From Streptomyces aureocirculatus (lineage in GTDB: Bacteria > Actinomycetota > Actinomycetes > Streptomycetales > Streptomycetaceae), in the NCBI RefSeq assembly GCF_000720475.1, contig NZ_JOAP01000040.1, forward strand, positions 1 through 64,000: a DNA stretch of 64,000 bases. Direction: 5' to 3'. Below, in pieces: positions 9,897 to 18,483 of the stretch. The translations under genes and the position numbers were made by a program. Position 1 is the first letter of the stretch. Each line of letters opens with the position of its first letter. Under the pieces are notes generated by a model. It was not told the origin of the DNA, did no database searches, and saw only the letters and a program-made list of their open reading frames with translations.

Positions 9897-10814
9897 ATGC
9901 GCGCCCAGTTCGTCCTGTCGGAGATCGGCGTCGGTCTCCGCCGCAATCTCACGATGACCTTCGCGGTCGTCGTCTCCGTAGCGCTCTCGCTCGCCCTGTT
10001 CGGCGGCTCGCTGCTCATGCGCGACCAGGTGAGCACGATGAAGGGCTACTGGTACGACAAGGTCAACGTCTCGATCTTCCTGTGCAACAAGGGGGACGCC
10101 GAGCAGGACCCCAAGTGCGCCAAGGGCGCGGTCACGAACGAGCAGAAGCAGCAGATCCTCACCGATCTGAAGAAGATGCCCGTCGTCGACACCGTCCAGC
10201 ACGAGACGGCCGACCTGGCGTACAAGCACTACAAGGAGCAGTTCGGCGACTCCCCGCTGTCCAGCTCGCTGACCCCGGACCAGATGCAGGAGTCGTACCG
10301 CATCAAGCTGAAGGACCCAGAGAAGTACCAGGTGGTCGCGACCGCCTTCTCCGGAAGGGACGGCGTGCAGTCCGTGGAGGACCAGAAGGGCGTCCTGGAC
10401 AACCTCTTCGAGCTCCTCAACGGCATGAACTGGGCGGCGCTCGCGGTGATGGCCCTGATGCTCGTGGTCGCCCTGATGCTGATCGTCAACACGGTGCGCG
10501 TCTCGGCGTTCAGCCGTCGCCGCGAAACCGGGATCATGCGGCTCGTGGGCGCGTCCAGCTTCTACATCCAGATGCCGTTCATCCTGGAGGCGGCCGTCGC
10601 CGGTCTGATCGGCGGCGGACTCGCCTGCGGATTCCTGCTCCTCGGCCGGTACTTCATCATCGACCACGGACTGGAGCTGTCCGAGAAGCTCGATCTGATC
10701 AACTTCATCGGCTGGGACGCGGTTCTCGCCAAACTGCCGCTGGTGCTCGCCATCGGACTGCTGATGCCCGCCCTTGCCGCGTTCTTCGCGCTGCGCAAGT
10801 ACCTGAAGGTGTGA
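9897..10814 (+). CDS. ftsX: Cell division permease FtsX
   Basis: The 305-aa membrane partner of FtsE has the family layout: a cytoplasmic N-terminus, TM1 at about 20-42, an extracellular loop of about 130 residues that would contact a wall hydrolase, and three further membrane segments in the C-terminal FtsX domain (about 175-300). The outer loop contains a cysteine pair (CNKGDAEQDPKC, about 62-73), possibly a disulfide. ATG 9897 follows AAGG at a suitable distance. FtsX is inactive without FtsE; here the following S41 protease gene, 119 bp downstream, may act in the same envelope process. Confidence 0.95.
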   Translation: MRAQFVLSEIGVGLRRNLTMTFAVVVSVALSLALFGGSLLMRDQVSTMKGYWYDKVNVSIFLCNKGDAEQDPKCAKGAVTNEQKQQILTDLKKMPVVDTVQHETADLAYKHYKEQFGDSPLSSSLTPDQMQESYRIKLKDPEKYQVVATAFSGRDGVQSVEDQKGVLDNLFELLNGMNWAALAVMALMLVVALMLIVNTVRVSAFSRRRETGIMRLVGASSFYIQMPFILEAAVAGLIGGGLACGFLLLGRYFIIDHGLELSEKLDLINFIGWDAVLAKLPLVLAIGLLMPALAAFFALRKYLKV

Positions 10815-10876
10815 CGCGGGCACCAAAGGCGTGAGACGGCGGGCGACTTCCGTTTCCCAGGTGTGAGGAGTGCCTC

Positions 10877-10910
10877 GGGCGCCGTACGGTCAACCGGCCG
10901 TGCGGCGCCC
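10877..10910 (+). terminator. ftsX: Hairpin terminator after ftsX
   Basis: GGGCGCCGTACGG (10877-10889) pairs with CCGTGCGGCGCCC (10898-10910), allowing one G-T pair. It is followed by CGTTGT. A possible -10 (TAGACT, 10920-10925) for the next gene follows at once. Confidence 0.65.
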
Positions 10911-10933
10911 GTCGTTGTCCTAGACTCACCGAC

Positions 10934-12148
10934 ATGTCAGGCCCTGATCGGCTCGCCGAGCCCCGTCGCACCCGCCGCGGGGCAGCCCTGACGTTGGTCT
11001 TCGCGAGTGTCCTCGCCACCGGCGCGGCCACCGGCTCCTGGACCGAGGACGCGGCGCACGGCCAGAACGAGGCGCCGCCCGCCCGCTCCGTCGCCTCCTC
11101 CAAGGACAGCGACAAGGACCGCGGGTCCCGCGGCGAAGGCCGCGACCCCTCCGACGCGGCCGCGGACGCCGCCGCCGACGCCATGGCCGATGGCAAGTCG
11201 GGCAAGGACACCGCCGAGGCCGCCGAGGAGGCCGTCAGCCGCAGCGGCGACCGCTGGGCTTCGGTCTACTCCCAGGGGGAGTACCGCGCCTTCGAGCAGT
11301 CCCTGGACGGCGCCTACACCGGCGTCGGCCTGTGGGCCAAGCGCGCCGCCGACGGCAGGATCGAGGTGTCCCGGGTGCAGCGCGGCGGCCCCGCCGAGCG
11401 GGCAGGCATCCGCGCGGGCGACCGGCTCACCGCCGTCGACGGCGAGAAGGTCGCCGGACGCCCCGTCACGGACGTGGTGTCCCTGCTCCGCGGCGACCAC
11501 GAGAACACCCCGGTCACCCTCGGCCTGCGGCGTGCCTCGCGCGCGTGGACCGAGACCCTGCGCCGCGCCCGCCTGTCGACGGACTCCGTGACCGTGAGCA
11601 GGCTCCCCGGCGGCGCCGTGATGATCAAGGTCGGGGCGTTCACCAAGGGGTCGGGCGAGGCGGTGCGCAAGGCGGTGCGCAAGGCACCCCCGGGCGCCGG
11701 CATCCTGCTCGACCTGCGCGGCAACTCCGGCGGCCTGGTCACCGAGGCCACCAAGGCGTCCTCCGCGGTCCTGGACGGCGGCCTCGTCGCCACGTACGAC
11801 GTACGAGGACGGCAGCGCGCCCTGCACGCCCGGCGGGGCGGGGACACCACCAGACCCGTGGTCGCGCTCGTCGACGGCGGCACGATGAGCGCGGCCGAGC
11901 TGCTCACCGGGGCCCTCCAGGACCGCGGACGCGCGGTCGTCGTGGGCTCCAGGACGTTCGGCAAGGGCTCGGTGCAGATGCCGAGCCGACTGCCGGACGG
12001 CTCCGTCGCCGAGCTGACCGTCGGGCACTACCGCACCCCTTCGGGGCGGGCGGTCGACGGCCGGGGCATCACCCCGGACCTGGAGGTCGAGGACGGCGCC
12101 CAGGAGCGGGCCGAGACAGTATTGACTGGCCTCGGACCCCCCTCGTAG
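10934..12148 (+). CDS. Secreted/membrane-anchored S41 carboxyl-terminal processing protease
   Basis: A CtpA/Prc-type serine protease of 404 aa. An N-terminal basic stretch and hydrophobic segment (about 14-36) direct export or membrane anchoring. A PDZ domain at about 125-195 would bind substrate C-termini (VSRVQRGGPAERAGIRAGDRL). The peptidase core has Ser319 (GGTMSAAELL) and Lys344 (SRTFGKGSVQ), the 25-residue spacing of the Ser-Lys dyad in this family. Together with the SmpB-tmRNA system downstream, which tags proteins with a C-terminal hydrophobic tail, an envelope quality-control role is plausible but inferred. The start is close to a TAGACT -10, so the message may be nearly leaderless. 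Confidence 0.92.
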   Translation: MSGPDRLAEPRRTRRGAALTLVFASVLATGAATGSWTEDAAHGQNEAPPARSVASSKDSDKDRGSRGEGRDPSDAAADAAADAMADGKSGKDTAEAAEEAVSRSGDRWASVYSQGEYRAFEQSLDGAYTGVGLWAKRAADGRIEVSRVQRGGPAERAGIRAGDRLTAVDGEKVAGRPVTDVVSLLRGDHENTPVTLGLRRASRAWTETLRRARLSTDSVTVSRLPGGAVMIKVGAFTKGSGEAVRKAVRKAPPGAGILLDLRGNSGGLVTEATKASSAVLDGGLVATYDVRGRQRALHARRGGDTTRPVVALVDGGTMSAAELLTGALQDRGRAVVVGSRTFGKGSVQMPSRLPDGSVAELTVGHYRTPSGRAVDGRGITPDLEVEDGAQERAETVLTGLGPPS

Positions 12149-12151
12149 TGC
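12122..12151 (+). promoter_or_regulatory. smpB: Candidate smpB promoter
   Basis: TTGACT (12122-12127), an 18-bp spacer and TAGTGC (12146-12151). The predicted start is about 10 bases before the smpB ATG. The -35 lies inside the end of the protease gene. Confidence 0.5.
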
Positions 12152-12166
12152 GAAAATGGCCGCACT

Positions 12167-12688
12167 ATGGCTAAGGAAAAGCAAAAGCGCAAGGCGGCCA
12201 AGGCCGCCGAGAAGGCGCCCGCGCGCAAGATGATCGCGCAGAACAAGAAGGCGCGGCACGACTACCACATCCTGGACACCTACGAGTGCGGCCTGGTTCT
12301 GATGGGTACGGAGGTCAAGTCCCTCCGGCTCGGCCGGGCCTCCCTGGTGGACGGCTTCGTGCACATCGACGGCCATGAGGCGTGGCTGCACAACATCCAC
12401 GTACCGGAGTACGTCCAGGGGACGTGGACCAACCACTCCGCCACGCGCAAGCGCAAGCTGCTCCTGCACCGCGCGGAGATCGACAAGCTGGAGTCGAAGT
12501 CCCAGGAGACGGGCCACACGATCGTGCCGCTCGCGCTGTACTTCAAGGACAGCCGCGTGAAGGTCGAGATCGCGCTCGCCAAGGGCAAGAAGGAGTACGA
12601 CAAGCGGCAGACGCTGCGGGAGAAGCAGGACACCCGCGAGACGAACCGCGCGATCTCGGCGGTGCGGCGGCGGCAGGGGATCGGGTAA
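12167..12688 (+). CDS. smpB: SsrA-binding protein SmpB
   Basis: SmpB binds the tRNA-like part of tmRNA and is required for rescue of stalled ribosomes. The 173-aa sequence has the oligonucleotide-binding fold with the motifs [27 protein letters not shown] and [21 protein letters not shown] region (here [18 protein letters not shown]), and the basic C-terminal tail ([19 protein letters not shown]) that enters the empty mRNA channel. A Lys/Ala-rich N-terminal extension of about 25 residues is typical of actinobacteria. Its own RNA partner ssrA starts 121 bp downstream. Confidence 0.97.
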   Translation: MAKEKQKRKAAKAAEKAPARKMIAQNKKARHDYHILDTYECGLVLMGTEVKSLRLGRASLVDGFVHIDGHEAWLHNIHVPEYVQGTWTNHSATRKRKLLLHRAEIDKLESKSQETGHTIVPLALYFKDSRVKVEIALAKGKKEYDKRQTLREKQDTRETNRAISAVRRRQGIG

Positions 12689-12752
12689 CCCCGTCCCCCC
12701 GGGTGCAGGAATAGGCTGGCACCCACCGGCGTTGGTCACGTACGATGGGACA

Positions 12753-12792
12753 CGTCCCGCAGGTGACGGGACGCATCGGACCTCAGGGTCCG
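12753..12792 (+). promoter_or_regulatory. Double hairpin in the ssrA leader
   Basis: CGTCCCG (12753-12759) pairs perfectly with CGGGACG (12767-12773), and CGGACC (12777-12782) with GGTCCG (12787-12792). Both lie just before the mature tmRNA 5' end, so they may be a processed precursor leader. An earlier hairpin near 12698-12722 (GGGTGC/GCACCC) probably terminates smpB. TACGAT at 12741-12746 is a possible -10 for ssrA. Confidence 0.5.
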
Positions 12793-12809
12793 GCTTGAAA
12801 AAACAACAT

Positions 12810-13177
12810 GGGGATGATCGGTTTCGACAGCGGATGTCGAAGCAGGGGAAGCGTGTCGAGGAAGCGGCAATGATCTCGTAAACCATATGTCGCAACCAAT
12901 AATCGCCAACACCAAGCGCGATTCCTTCGCCCTCGCTGCCTAAGTAGCGACTTGCGAAGTGTCAGCCCGGGGGCTGTTCCCGACCCGGATCCTGGCATCA
13001 GCTAGGGAACTAAACTTCTAGACCCGGTCACGGGGTCTGGGAGGAAATCAAACAGTGACTGAGCCCGTCGGAGACTTGTCCACGAGATCTCCGGGGCCGA
13101 GAAAATCGAAGTGGACTGCACACGGAGAAGCCCTGATTCCGCACCGTTGGACGCGGGTTCGATTCCCGCCATCTCCA
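12810..13177 (+). ncRNA. ssrA: Transfer-messenger RNA (tmRNA, SsrA)
   Basis: The 5' end GGGGATGATCGGTTTCGACA is diagnostic. The 3' end carries the T-arm GCGGGTTCGATTCCCGC, and CATCTCC pairs with the 5' GGGGATG to close the acceptor stem. The template-independent discriminator is A13177; the following bases are CGA, so the CCA end is not encoded and must be added. The reading frame for the degradation tag begins at 12905. Several pseudoknot stems can be seen between 12945 and 13060. The 3' boundary is inferred from the acceptor pairing. It works with SmpB, encoded immediately upstream. Confidence 0.96.
12905..12943 (+). other. ssrA: tmRNA tag reading frame
   Basis: The resume codon GCC at 12905 opens ANTKRDSFALAA followed by TAA at 12941-12943. 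The ALAA end is the usual ClpP-dependent degron. A second in-frame stop (TAG, 12947-12949 region is adjacent) backs it up. Confidence 0.85.
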
Positions 13178-13184
13178 CGAAGTC

Positions 13185-13413
13185 GACAGGCGACGTGTGC
13201 CCGCGAACAGCGCGGGCCATGTCGCCTTCGTCGTTTCTGCGCGGCTGCGCCGCGCGTTGCGGGGGCTGCGCCACCCGCACCCCCTTGGGTCGGACAGGTG
13301 ACGTGTGCCCGCGAACAGCGCGGGCCGCGTCGCCTTCGTCGTTTCTGCGCGGCTGCGCCGCGCGTTGCGGGGGCTGCGCCACCCGCACCCCCTTGGGTCG
13401 GACAGGTGACGTG
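13185..13413. repeat. 108-bp tandem duplication after ssrA
   Basis: Two complete 108-bp units (13185-13292 and 13293-13400) differ at only a few bases, and the first 13 bases of a third follow (13401-13413). Each unit carries internal inverted repeats, for example GCGCGGC-tgc-GCCGCGC. They probably act as duplicated transcription terminators for ssrA and form the leader of the following gene. Confidence 0.9.
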
Positions 13414-13420
13414 CTGACCC

Positions 13421-15022
13421 ATGAGTAGACCTGTGAGACGCGTCCATCCCCGTATGCGCCACTGGATCTGGCCCGCCGTGCTCGGAGTCGGCGTGGCCGC
13501 TCTCTCCCTCGGTTCCCTGACCGCCCCCGCCGGGGCGGACTCCGAGCGGAGCGGGCTGCCCGAGGCCATCGACACCGTCCTCGGTGACCCCCGTATGGAA
13601 GGCGGCGCCGCGAGTGTCGTGGTCGCCGACGCCGCGACCGGCAAGACCCTCTACCAGCATCTGCCCAGCGGGCGGCTCATGCCCGCGTCCAACACCAAGA
13701 TGCTCACCTCGGCCGCCGCCCTCGAACTGCTCGGCCCGGACCACCGCTTCCGCACCGACGTGCTCACCACCGGCGACCGGCACGGGCCCGTGCTCAAGGG
13801 CGATCTGTATCTGCGCGGCACCGGCGATCCGACGACGCTCGCCAAGGACTACGACCGGCTCGCCGCCGAGGTGGCCGACGCGGGCGTCAAGCGGGTGTCG
13901 GGGCGGCTTATCGCCGACGACACCCGGTTCGACGACCGGCGCCAGGGCGACACCTGGGGCGCCGACGACGAGTCCTCGTACTACGCGGCGCAGATCTCCG
14001 CGCTCAGCGTCGCCCCCGACACCGACTACGACACCGGCACGGTCGTCGCCCAGGTGGCGCCGGGAGCCGCCGCCGGGGACCGCCCGCGGGTCACCGTGAC
14101 CCCGAAGACCGACTACGTGGACATCGACCTGCGGGCCAGGACCGTCGCCGCGGGCGGGGCCGACACCCTCGCCGTCGAGCGGCAGCACGGCAAGAACACC
14201 ATCACGGTCACCGGGACGGTGCCCGTGGGCGGCGCCACCACCAAGGAGTGGATCACCGTCTGGGAGCCCACCCGGTACGCCGCCGCGATCTTCCGGGCCG
14301 CCCTGACCGCCCATGGCGTGAAGGTGAGCGGGCCCACCAGGGCGGGGATCGCCGTCCCCAAGGGGGCGCGTGAGCTGGCCGCGCACGACTCCATGCCGCT
14401 CAGGGACCTCCTGATCCCCTTCATGAAGCTGTCCAACAACATGCACGCCGAGTCCCTGACGAAGGCCATGGGGCACAAGGCGACCGGGCGGCCGGGGAGT
14501 TGGGGCGACGGCATCGCGGCCGTCGCCGGCTATCTGAAGACGGCCGGTGTCGACCCCGGCGCCCTGCGCCAGGTCGACGGCTCCGGTCTCTCCCGGAAGA
14601 ACAACGTCGCCGCCGACCAGTTCATCGAGCTGCTGCGCTCGGCGAAGGGCGAGCCCTGGTTCGCCGACTGGTACCGGTCGCTGCCGGTGGCGTGCGACCC
14701 GGACAAGTTCGACGGCGGCACGCTGCGCTCACGCATGTGCGGGACACCGGCGGCACTCAACGTCCGTGCCAAGACCGGAACGCTGACCGGGGCGTCCGCC
14801 CTTTCCGGGTACGTGACGGACGCGGGCGGCCGCGAACTGGTCTTCAGCATCATCCTCAACAACTATCTGCCCGCCTCCGTCAAGGCGCTTGAGGACGCCA
14901 TCGTCGTCACCCTCGCGAAGTCCGACGAGGACAAGGCCGTGCCGGTCAGGCCCCGTACGGAGCGCGGCTCTGATCCGGGCGGCGCGCTCGAGTGCTCGTG
15001 GCGCAAGCCCGCGCGGTGCTGA
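13421..15022 (+). CDS. dacB: PBP4-family D-alanyl-D-alanine carboxypeptidase/endopeptidase (peptidase S13)
   Basis: A 533-aa exported penicillin-binding protein that trims or opens peptidoglycan cross-links. A basic N-terminus and hydrophobic core (about 13-38, ending AGA) form the signal peptide. The active-site triad is present: SNTK with Ser90 and Lys93, SNN at 338-340, and KTG at 451-453. The insertion typical of PBP4 lies between the first two motifs. The last about 25 residues (after VVTLAKSD) are not family-like and overlap by 77 bp the convergent MFS gene, suggesting loss of the original stop codon. ATG 13421 follows immediately on the 108-bp repeats, with only a weak Shine-Dalgarno; an ATG at 13454 is an alternative. 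Confidence 0.9.
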   Translation: MSRPVRRVHPRMRHWIWPAVLGVGVAALSLGSLTAPAGADSERSGLPEAIDTVLGDPRMEGGAASVVVADAATGKTLYQHLPSGRLMPASNTKMLTSAAALELLGPDHRFRTDVLTTGDRHGPVLKGDLYLRGTGDPTTLAKDYDRLAAEVADAGVKRVSGRLIADDTRFDDRRQGDTWGADDESSYYAAQISALSVAPDTDYDTGTVVAQVAPGAAAGDRPRVTVTPKTDYVDIDLRARTVAAGGADTLAVERQHGKNTITVTGTVPVGGATTKEWITVWEPTRYAAAIFRAALTAHGVKVSGPTRAGIAVPKGARELAAHDSMPLRDLLIPFMKLSNNMHAESLTKAMGHKATGRPGSWGDGIAAVAGYLKTAGVDPGALRQVDGSGLSRKNNVAADQFIELLRSAKGEPWFADWYRSLPVACDPDKFDGGTLRSRMCGTPAALNVRAKTGTLTGASALSGYVTDAGGRELVFSIILNNYLPASVKALEDAIVVTLAKSDEDKAVPVRPRTERGSDPGGALECSWRKPARC

Positions 15023-16493
15023 GCAGCAGCGCGCACAGCGCGGCGGCGGCCACAACGGTGTAGCCGGCGGTGGGGCCCAGGTGCTCCACCGCCCAGCCGC
15101 CGCCCGCGGCGCCGCACGCGATGCCCCCGAGGAGCCCGGTCACGGCGAGGGTCATGGCCTCGTTCAACTGCCCCTCGGGAGCGAGGCGCTGGACCAGGGT
15201 CATCCCCGTGACCATGGTCGGCGCGGTCGCCGTCCCGGCGATCAGGAGCGCCACCGCGAGCACCACGAGCGAGCCGGTCACCGAGACGGCGAGCAGCGGC
15301 AGCGTCATCAGGGCCGCCATCGCCGCCCCGCACAGGACGTGGCGGCGGTCGGCGGACCCGCTCGGCCGCAGCGCCCCGTAGGAGAGGCCCGCGGCGCACG
15401 AACCCGCGGCCTGGAGGGCGAGGATCACACCCGCGGCCGACTTGTGGCCCTGCTCGTCCGCGAAGGCGATCGTCGCGACCTCCATCGAGCCGAACACCGC
15501 GCCCGTCGCGAGGAAGACGACGAGCAGGGCGGGCATCCCCCGCGCGCGGAGCGGTGATTTCGGCTTCCCCCGCGTACGCCCCCGGGGCGGAGGTTCCGTC
15601 GACCGCTGGGCGGTGAAGAGCAGCACCCCGGTCAGCAGGAGCACGGCGCCCACGAGGGTGCCCGCCTGCGGGAACAGGGCGCCGCACAGGAACGCGGCGA
15701 GCACCGGGCCGAGCATGAAGCACAGCTCGTCCGCAGCCTGCTCGAAGGAGTTCGCGGAGTGCAGGGCGTCCGGTTCGCCCTTCAGCAGGTGCGACCAGCG
15801 GGCCCGCGACATGCCGCCGGTGTTCGGGGTGGTGGCCGTGGCGGCGTACGAGGCGAACAGGGTCCAGTCCGGCGCTTCGAAGCGTACGCACAGCAGCAGC
15901 GAGAGCGAGCCGAGCACCGCGAGGGCCGTCGCGGGGACCGCGACGCGCGCCTGCCCGTGCCGGTCCACCAGACGTGCCGTCCAGGGCGCCACGACCGCGG
16001 TCGCGGCGAGCCCGGTGGCGGTGACGGCGCCCGCGAGGGCGTACGAGTCACGGGCCCCGGCAATCATGATCACGGCACTGACGCTGAACATGCCCATGGG
16101 GAGCCGGGCGATGAGGTTGCCGACGGTGAAGGCGGTGGCGCCGGGTATCGCGAAGAGGCGGGTGTAGGGGTTGCGGGGGTGGTTCGGCCCTTGGGGGGCC
16201 TTGGGGGCGGTCTTGGGGTCGGCGTCGGGGGCAGCCTCGCGGTTGGCGTTGGCGCTGGCGTTGGCGTTGGCGTTGGCGTTGGAGTTGGAGTCGGGGTCGG
16301 CCTCGGGGTCGGCGGTGGCGCTGGCGTTGGAGTCGGGGTCGGCGTCGAGGTCGGGATCGGCCTCGGGGTCGGCCTTGGGGTCGGTCTCGGGGTCGGGGGA
16401 GTGGTGGGTCAGGGCGGCGGGCTCGGGCATGGGTTCAGGCTCACGGGGGTGCGGGGGCGGGGTCCAACACCTTCTCGGGAGCGATTCACGCAC
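14946..16493 (-). CDS. MFS transporter with low-complexity N-terminal extension
   Basis: The C-terminal 400 residues form a 12-helix major facilitator transporter. Before it lies an Asp/Asn/Ala/Pro-rich tail of about 95 residues encoded by hexanucleotide repeats, which is not membrane-like. The GTG at 16491-16493 gives 515 aa; an ATG at 16428-16430 (MPEPAALTHH) is the main alternative. Only 20 bp separate the first start from the divergent LysR gene, so overlapping promoters and a leaderless message are likely. Its 3' end overlaps the carboxypeptidase gene by 77 bp. The LysR neighbour probably controls it. Substrate unknown. Confidence 0.85.
   Translation of the reverse strand: MRESLPRRCWTPPPHPREPEPMPEPAALTHHSPDPETDPKADPEADPDLDADPDSNASATADPEADPDSNSNANANANASANANREAAPDADPKTAPKAPQGPNHPRNPYTRLFAIPGATAFTVGNLIARLPMGMFSVSAVIMIAGARDSYALAGAVTATGLAATAVVAPWTARLVDRHGQARVAVPATALAVLGSLSLLLCVRFEAPDWTLFASYAATATTPNTGGMSRARWSHLLKGEPDALHSANSFEQAADELCFMLGPVLAAFLCGALFPQAGTLVGAVLLLTGVLLFTAQRSTEPPPRGRTRGKPKSPLRARGMPALLVVFLATGAVFGSMEVATIAFADEQGHKSAAGVILALQAAGSCAAGLSYGALRPSGSADRRHVLCGAAMAALMTLPLLAVSVTGSLVVLAVALLIAGTATAPTMVTGMTLVQRLAPEGQLNEAMTLAVTGLLGGIACGAAGGGWAVEHLGPTAGYTVVAAAALCALLLSTARACATSTRARRPDQSRAPYGA
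16248..16420. repeat. Hexanucleotide repeats in the MFS N-terminus
   Basis: On the plus strand GGCGTT/GGCGCT units run from about 16248 to 16290, followed by repeating ggggtcggcctc-like units to 16400. On the coding strand they give (Asn-Ala)n and Asp-Pro-Glu-Ala-Asp tracts. Confidence 0.8.
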
Positions 16494-16513
16494 CCGGGTT
16501 GTAGGTTCACCGG

Positions 16514-17647
16514 ATGACCGAACCGCCGGCGCCCCCGGCGCCGGGCGCCGCGGCGCCCCGCGACATCGACCCGCGCCTCCTGCGGTCCTTCCTCGCCGTC
16601 GCCGAGGAACTGCACTTCACCCGGGCCGCCGCCCGCCTGTACGTGGCCCAGCAGGCCCTGAGCCGTGATGTGCGGCGGCTCGAACGTGACCTCGCGGTGG
16701 AGCTGTTCGTGCGGTCGACGCGGCGGGTGACGCTGACGGCCGACGGCACGCGGCTCCTTCCGTACGCGCGGCGTGTGCTCGCTGCGCACGACGAGCTGTC
16801 CGCCGCCTTCGCGCGTACGGGGCAGGCGGCCCGCCCGCTGCTCGTGGACCTGAACAGCCCGGGGCTGTTCTCCGCCCGGGTCCTTGACCGGGCCCGCGAA
16901 CTGGCTCCGCACTGCGAACTGATGGCCCGCTTCGAGAGTGGTCTGACCGGGGCGGCCGCCGAGATCGCCGCCGGCCGTCTCGACGCGTCGTTCGGCCGGT
17001 TCGCCGGACTGCCCGGCGGGGTCCGCGCGGGCCTGGAACAGCAGCCCGTGCGGTACGAGCCGATGGCGGTGCTGCTCCCCGTGGGCCATCCGCTGACCGG
17101 CCTGGACGCGGTGCCGCTCGACCGCCTCGCGGGCGAGCGCGTGTACGCGGGCGCGGGCAACGAGCGCACTCCGGAGTGGACCGACCTGGCCCGCCGTCTC
17201 TTCGAGGGCCGCGGCATCGAGGTCGCGCCGCCCGCGCCGCTCGCTGTGGGCCCCGAGGAGTTCGCCCGCATCATGGCCAAGCACCGCTATCCCGTCCTCG
17301 CCGTCGTCGGCTTCCCCGAGCTGCCCGGATCGGTCCTTCGGCCCCTGGTCGATCCGGTGCCGCTGTCCCCGGTGTCACTGGTGTGGCGACGCGGGCTGCG
17401 GCACCCCGGGCTTGACGCCCTGCGGCGGGCGGCGGCGGAACTCGCGGCGGCGGAGGACTGGCTGGCCGTCCCTTCGGACGGGTGGGTTCCGGCTGCGGAC
17501 GCCCTCGTCATGAAAGGCGCGTCCGCGGCCGCAGCCCACCCGTCTCCCACCCCTACGGGTCCCCCGCATCCGGAGCCCGAACATCCGCCTCGCGCCCTGG
17601 CGGACCGGGTACGAAACGCAACGCTTCGGACTGACACAAGGCGGTAA
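16514..17647 (+). CDS. LysR-family transcriptional regulator
   Basis: The winged helix-turn-helix at about 20-80 is classic LysR (LLRSFLAVAEELHFTRAAARLYVAQQALSRDVRRLE, split here for description: RAAARLYVAQQALSRDVRRL is the recognition region). A periplasmic-binding-protein-like effector domain follows (about 105-310). A Pro/Ala-rich N-terminal tail and a non-conserved 50-residue C-terminal tail are unusual. ATG 16514 directly follows TAGGTT (16502-16507), a possible -10, so the message is probably leaderless. Divergence from the MFS gene with a 20-bp gap suggests it regulates that transporter and itself. Confidence 0.88.
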   Translation: MTEPPAPPAPGAAAPRDIDPRLLRSFLAVAEELHFTRAAARLYVAQQALSRDVRRLERDLAVELFVRSTRRVTLTADGTRLLPYARRVLAAHDELSAAFARTGQAARPLLVDLNSPGLFSARVLDRARELAPHCELMARFESGLTGAAAEIAAGRLDASFGRFAGLPGGVRAGLEQQPVRYEPMAVLLPVGHPLTGLDAVPLDRLAGERVYAGAGNERTPEWTDLARRLFEGRGIEVAPPAPLAVGPEEFARIMAKHRYPVLAVVGFPELPGSVLRPLVDPVPLSPVSLVWRRGLRHPGLDALRRAAAELAAAEDWLAVPSDGWVPAADALVMKGASAAAAHPSPTPTGPPHPEPEHPPRALADRVRNATLRTDTRR

Positions 17648-17768
17648 TCATCGCGGGGCGTTGTGCGACCGTTAGGAAACAACGTCCCGCACAGGGCTTC
17701 GATATGCCCCTCTCTGTCCCCCTGCTAGGGATACCTCACTCTCGCGTCAGCCTTTGCCCGTGGATAGC

Positions 17769-17792
17769 GTGGGTTCACTCAAGTGAACCCAC
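17769..17792. promoter_or_regulatory. Perfect 24-bp palindrome, candidate operator
   Basis: GTGGGTTCACT and its complement AGTGAACCCAC flank a CA centre. It lies 28 bp before the lipoprotein start, just after TAGCGT (17765-17770), a possible -10. No T-run follows, so an operator is more likely than a terminator. It lies in the 173-bp gap after the LysR gene. Confidence 0.6.
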
Positions 17793-17820
17793 TGACCCCA
17801 CGTCCCATCGGGAGCTGACT

Positions 17821-18483
17821 GTGAACCGCCGACCTGCCTTGCTCGCGGTGGCCGCGCTGACCACTGCCGCGGCCCTGACGCTCTCCGCCTGCGGTGGCGG
17901 AGACGGCGACTCCAAGGGTGACGACAAGATCGAGGGCGCCGGGTCCACGGCGAGCGAGAAGGCTTCGCCTTCGGCGTCGGCGGCGGGTGATCGAGCAGAC
18001 CGCCCGAAGGTCGACATGCCCAAGGGCGTGAGCAACGTCTTCGAGGGCGGGTCGACCGGGGACGCGAAGAAGGACGCGGTCCTCGACGACAACGCGCGGA
18101 ACCTCGATGCCATCGATGTGGCCATCACGGTGGGCGGGAAGGCCTCCCAGAAGGCGCTGAAGTTCTACAACAGGGACAAGGCCCTGATCGCCACGGCCTC
18201 TTACATCCAGGGCTATTACGACGACGGGAAGAGTTACGTCGGCGCCACGCGCTATTACGACCGCCAGGTCACCATGCACGGGGCGGACGAGGCGTCTTTG
18301 ACGTACTGCGCGGACGCGACCAAGACGTACCCCAAGGACCGCAAGACCGGCAAGGTGAACAGGTCCATTCCTGCCTCTGCCGACGACTACACGTTCTTCA
18401 ACGAGCGCCTGAAGAAGAACGCCGAGGGAGTCTGGCAGTCGGTCGATGTCCTGTCCGAGACGGGAGCGAAGAAGTGCATGTGA
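17821..18483 (+). CDS. Secreted lipoprotein of unknown function
   Basis: The 220-aa product has a lipoprotein signal peptide with lipobox LSAC (Cys near residue 22) followed by a Gly/Asp/Ser-rich flexible stretch. The globular part (about 65-220) contains a conserved-looking YYDRQVTMHGADEASLTYC segment; it resembles no family I can name. The GTG at 17821 is chosen because it opens the signal peptide directly and GGGAG is at 17810-17814; an upstream ATG would put 39 unsuitable residues before it. Its last codons overlap the next gene (GTG 18474), so the two are translationally coupled and probably work together outside the membrane. Confidence 0.85.
   Translation: MNRRPALLAVAALTTAAALTLSACGGGDGDSKGDDKIEGAGSTASEKASPSASAAGDRADRPKVDMPKGVSNVFEGGSTGDAKKDAVLDDNARNLDAIDVAITVGGKASQKALKFYNRDKALIATASYIQGYYDDGKSYVGATRYYDRQVTMHGADEASLTYCADATKTYPKDRKTGKVNRSIPASADDYTFFNERLKKNAEGVWQSVDVLSETGAKKCM

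Noticed and set aside
12810..13177. Integrated element at ssrA
   Set aside because: No integrase gene or duplicated tmRNA 3' end is present in the flank.
13185..13413. CRISPR-like array
   Set aside because: Only two full repeats, repeat unit 108 bp, no spacers and no cas genes.
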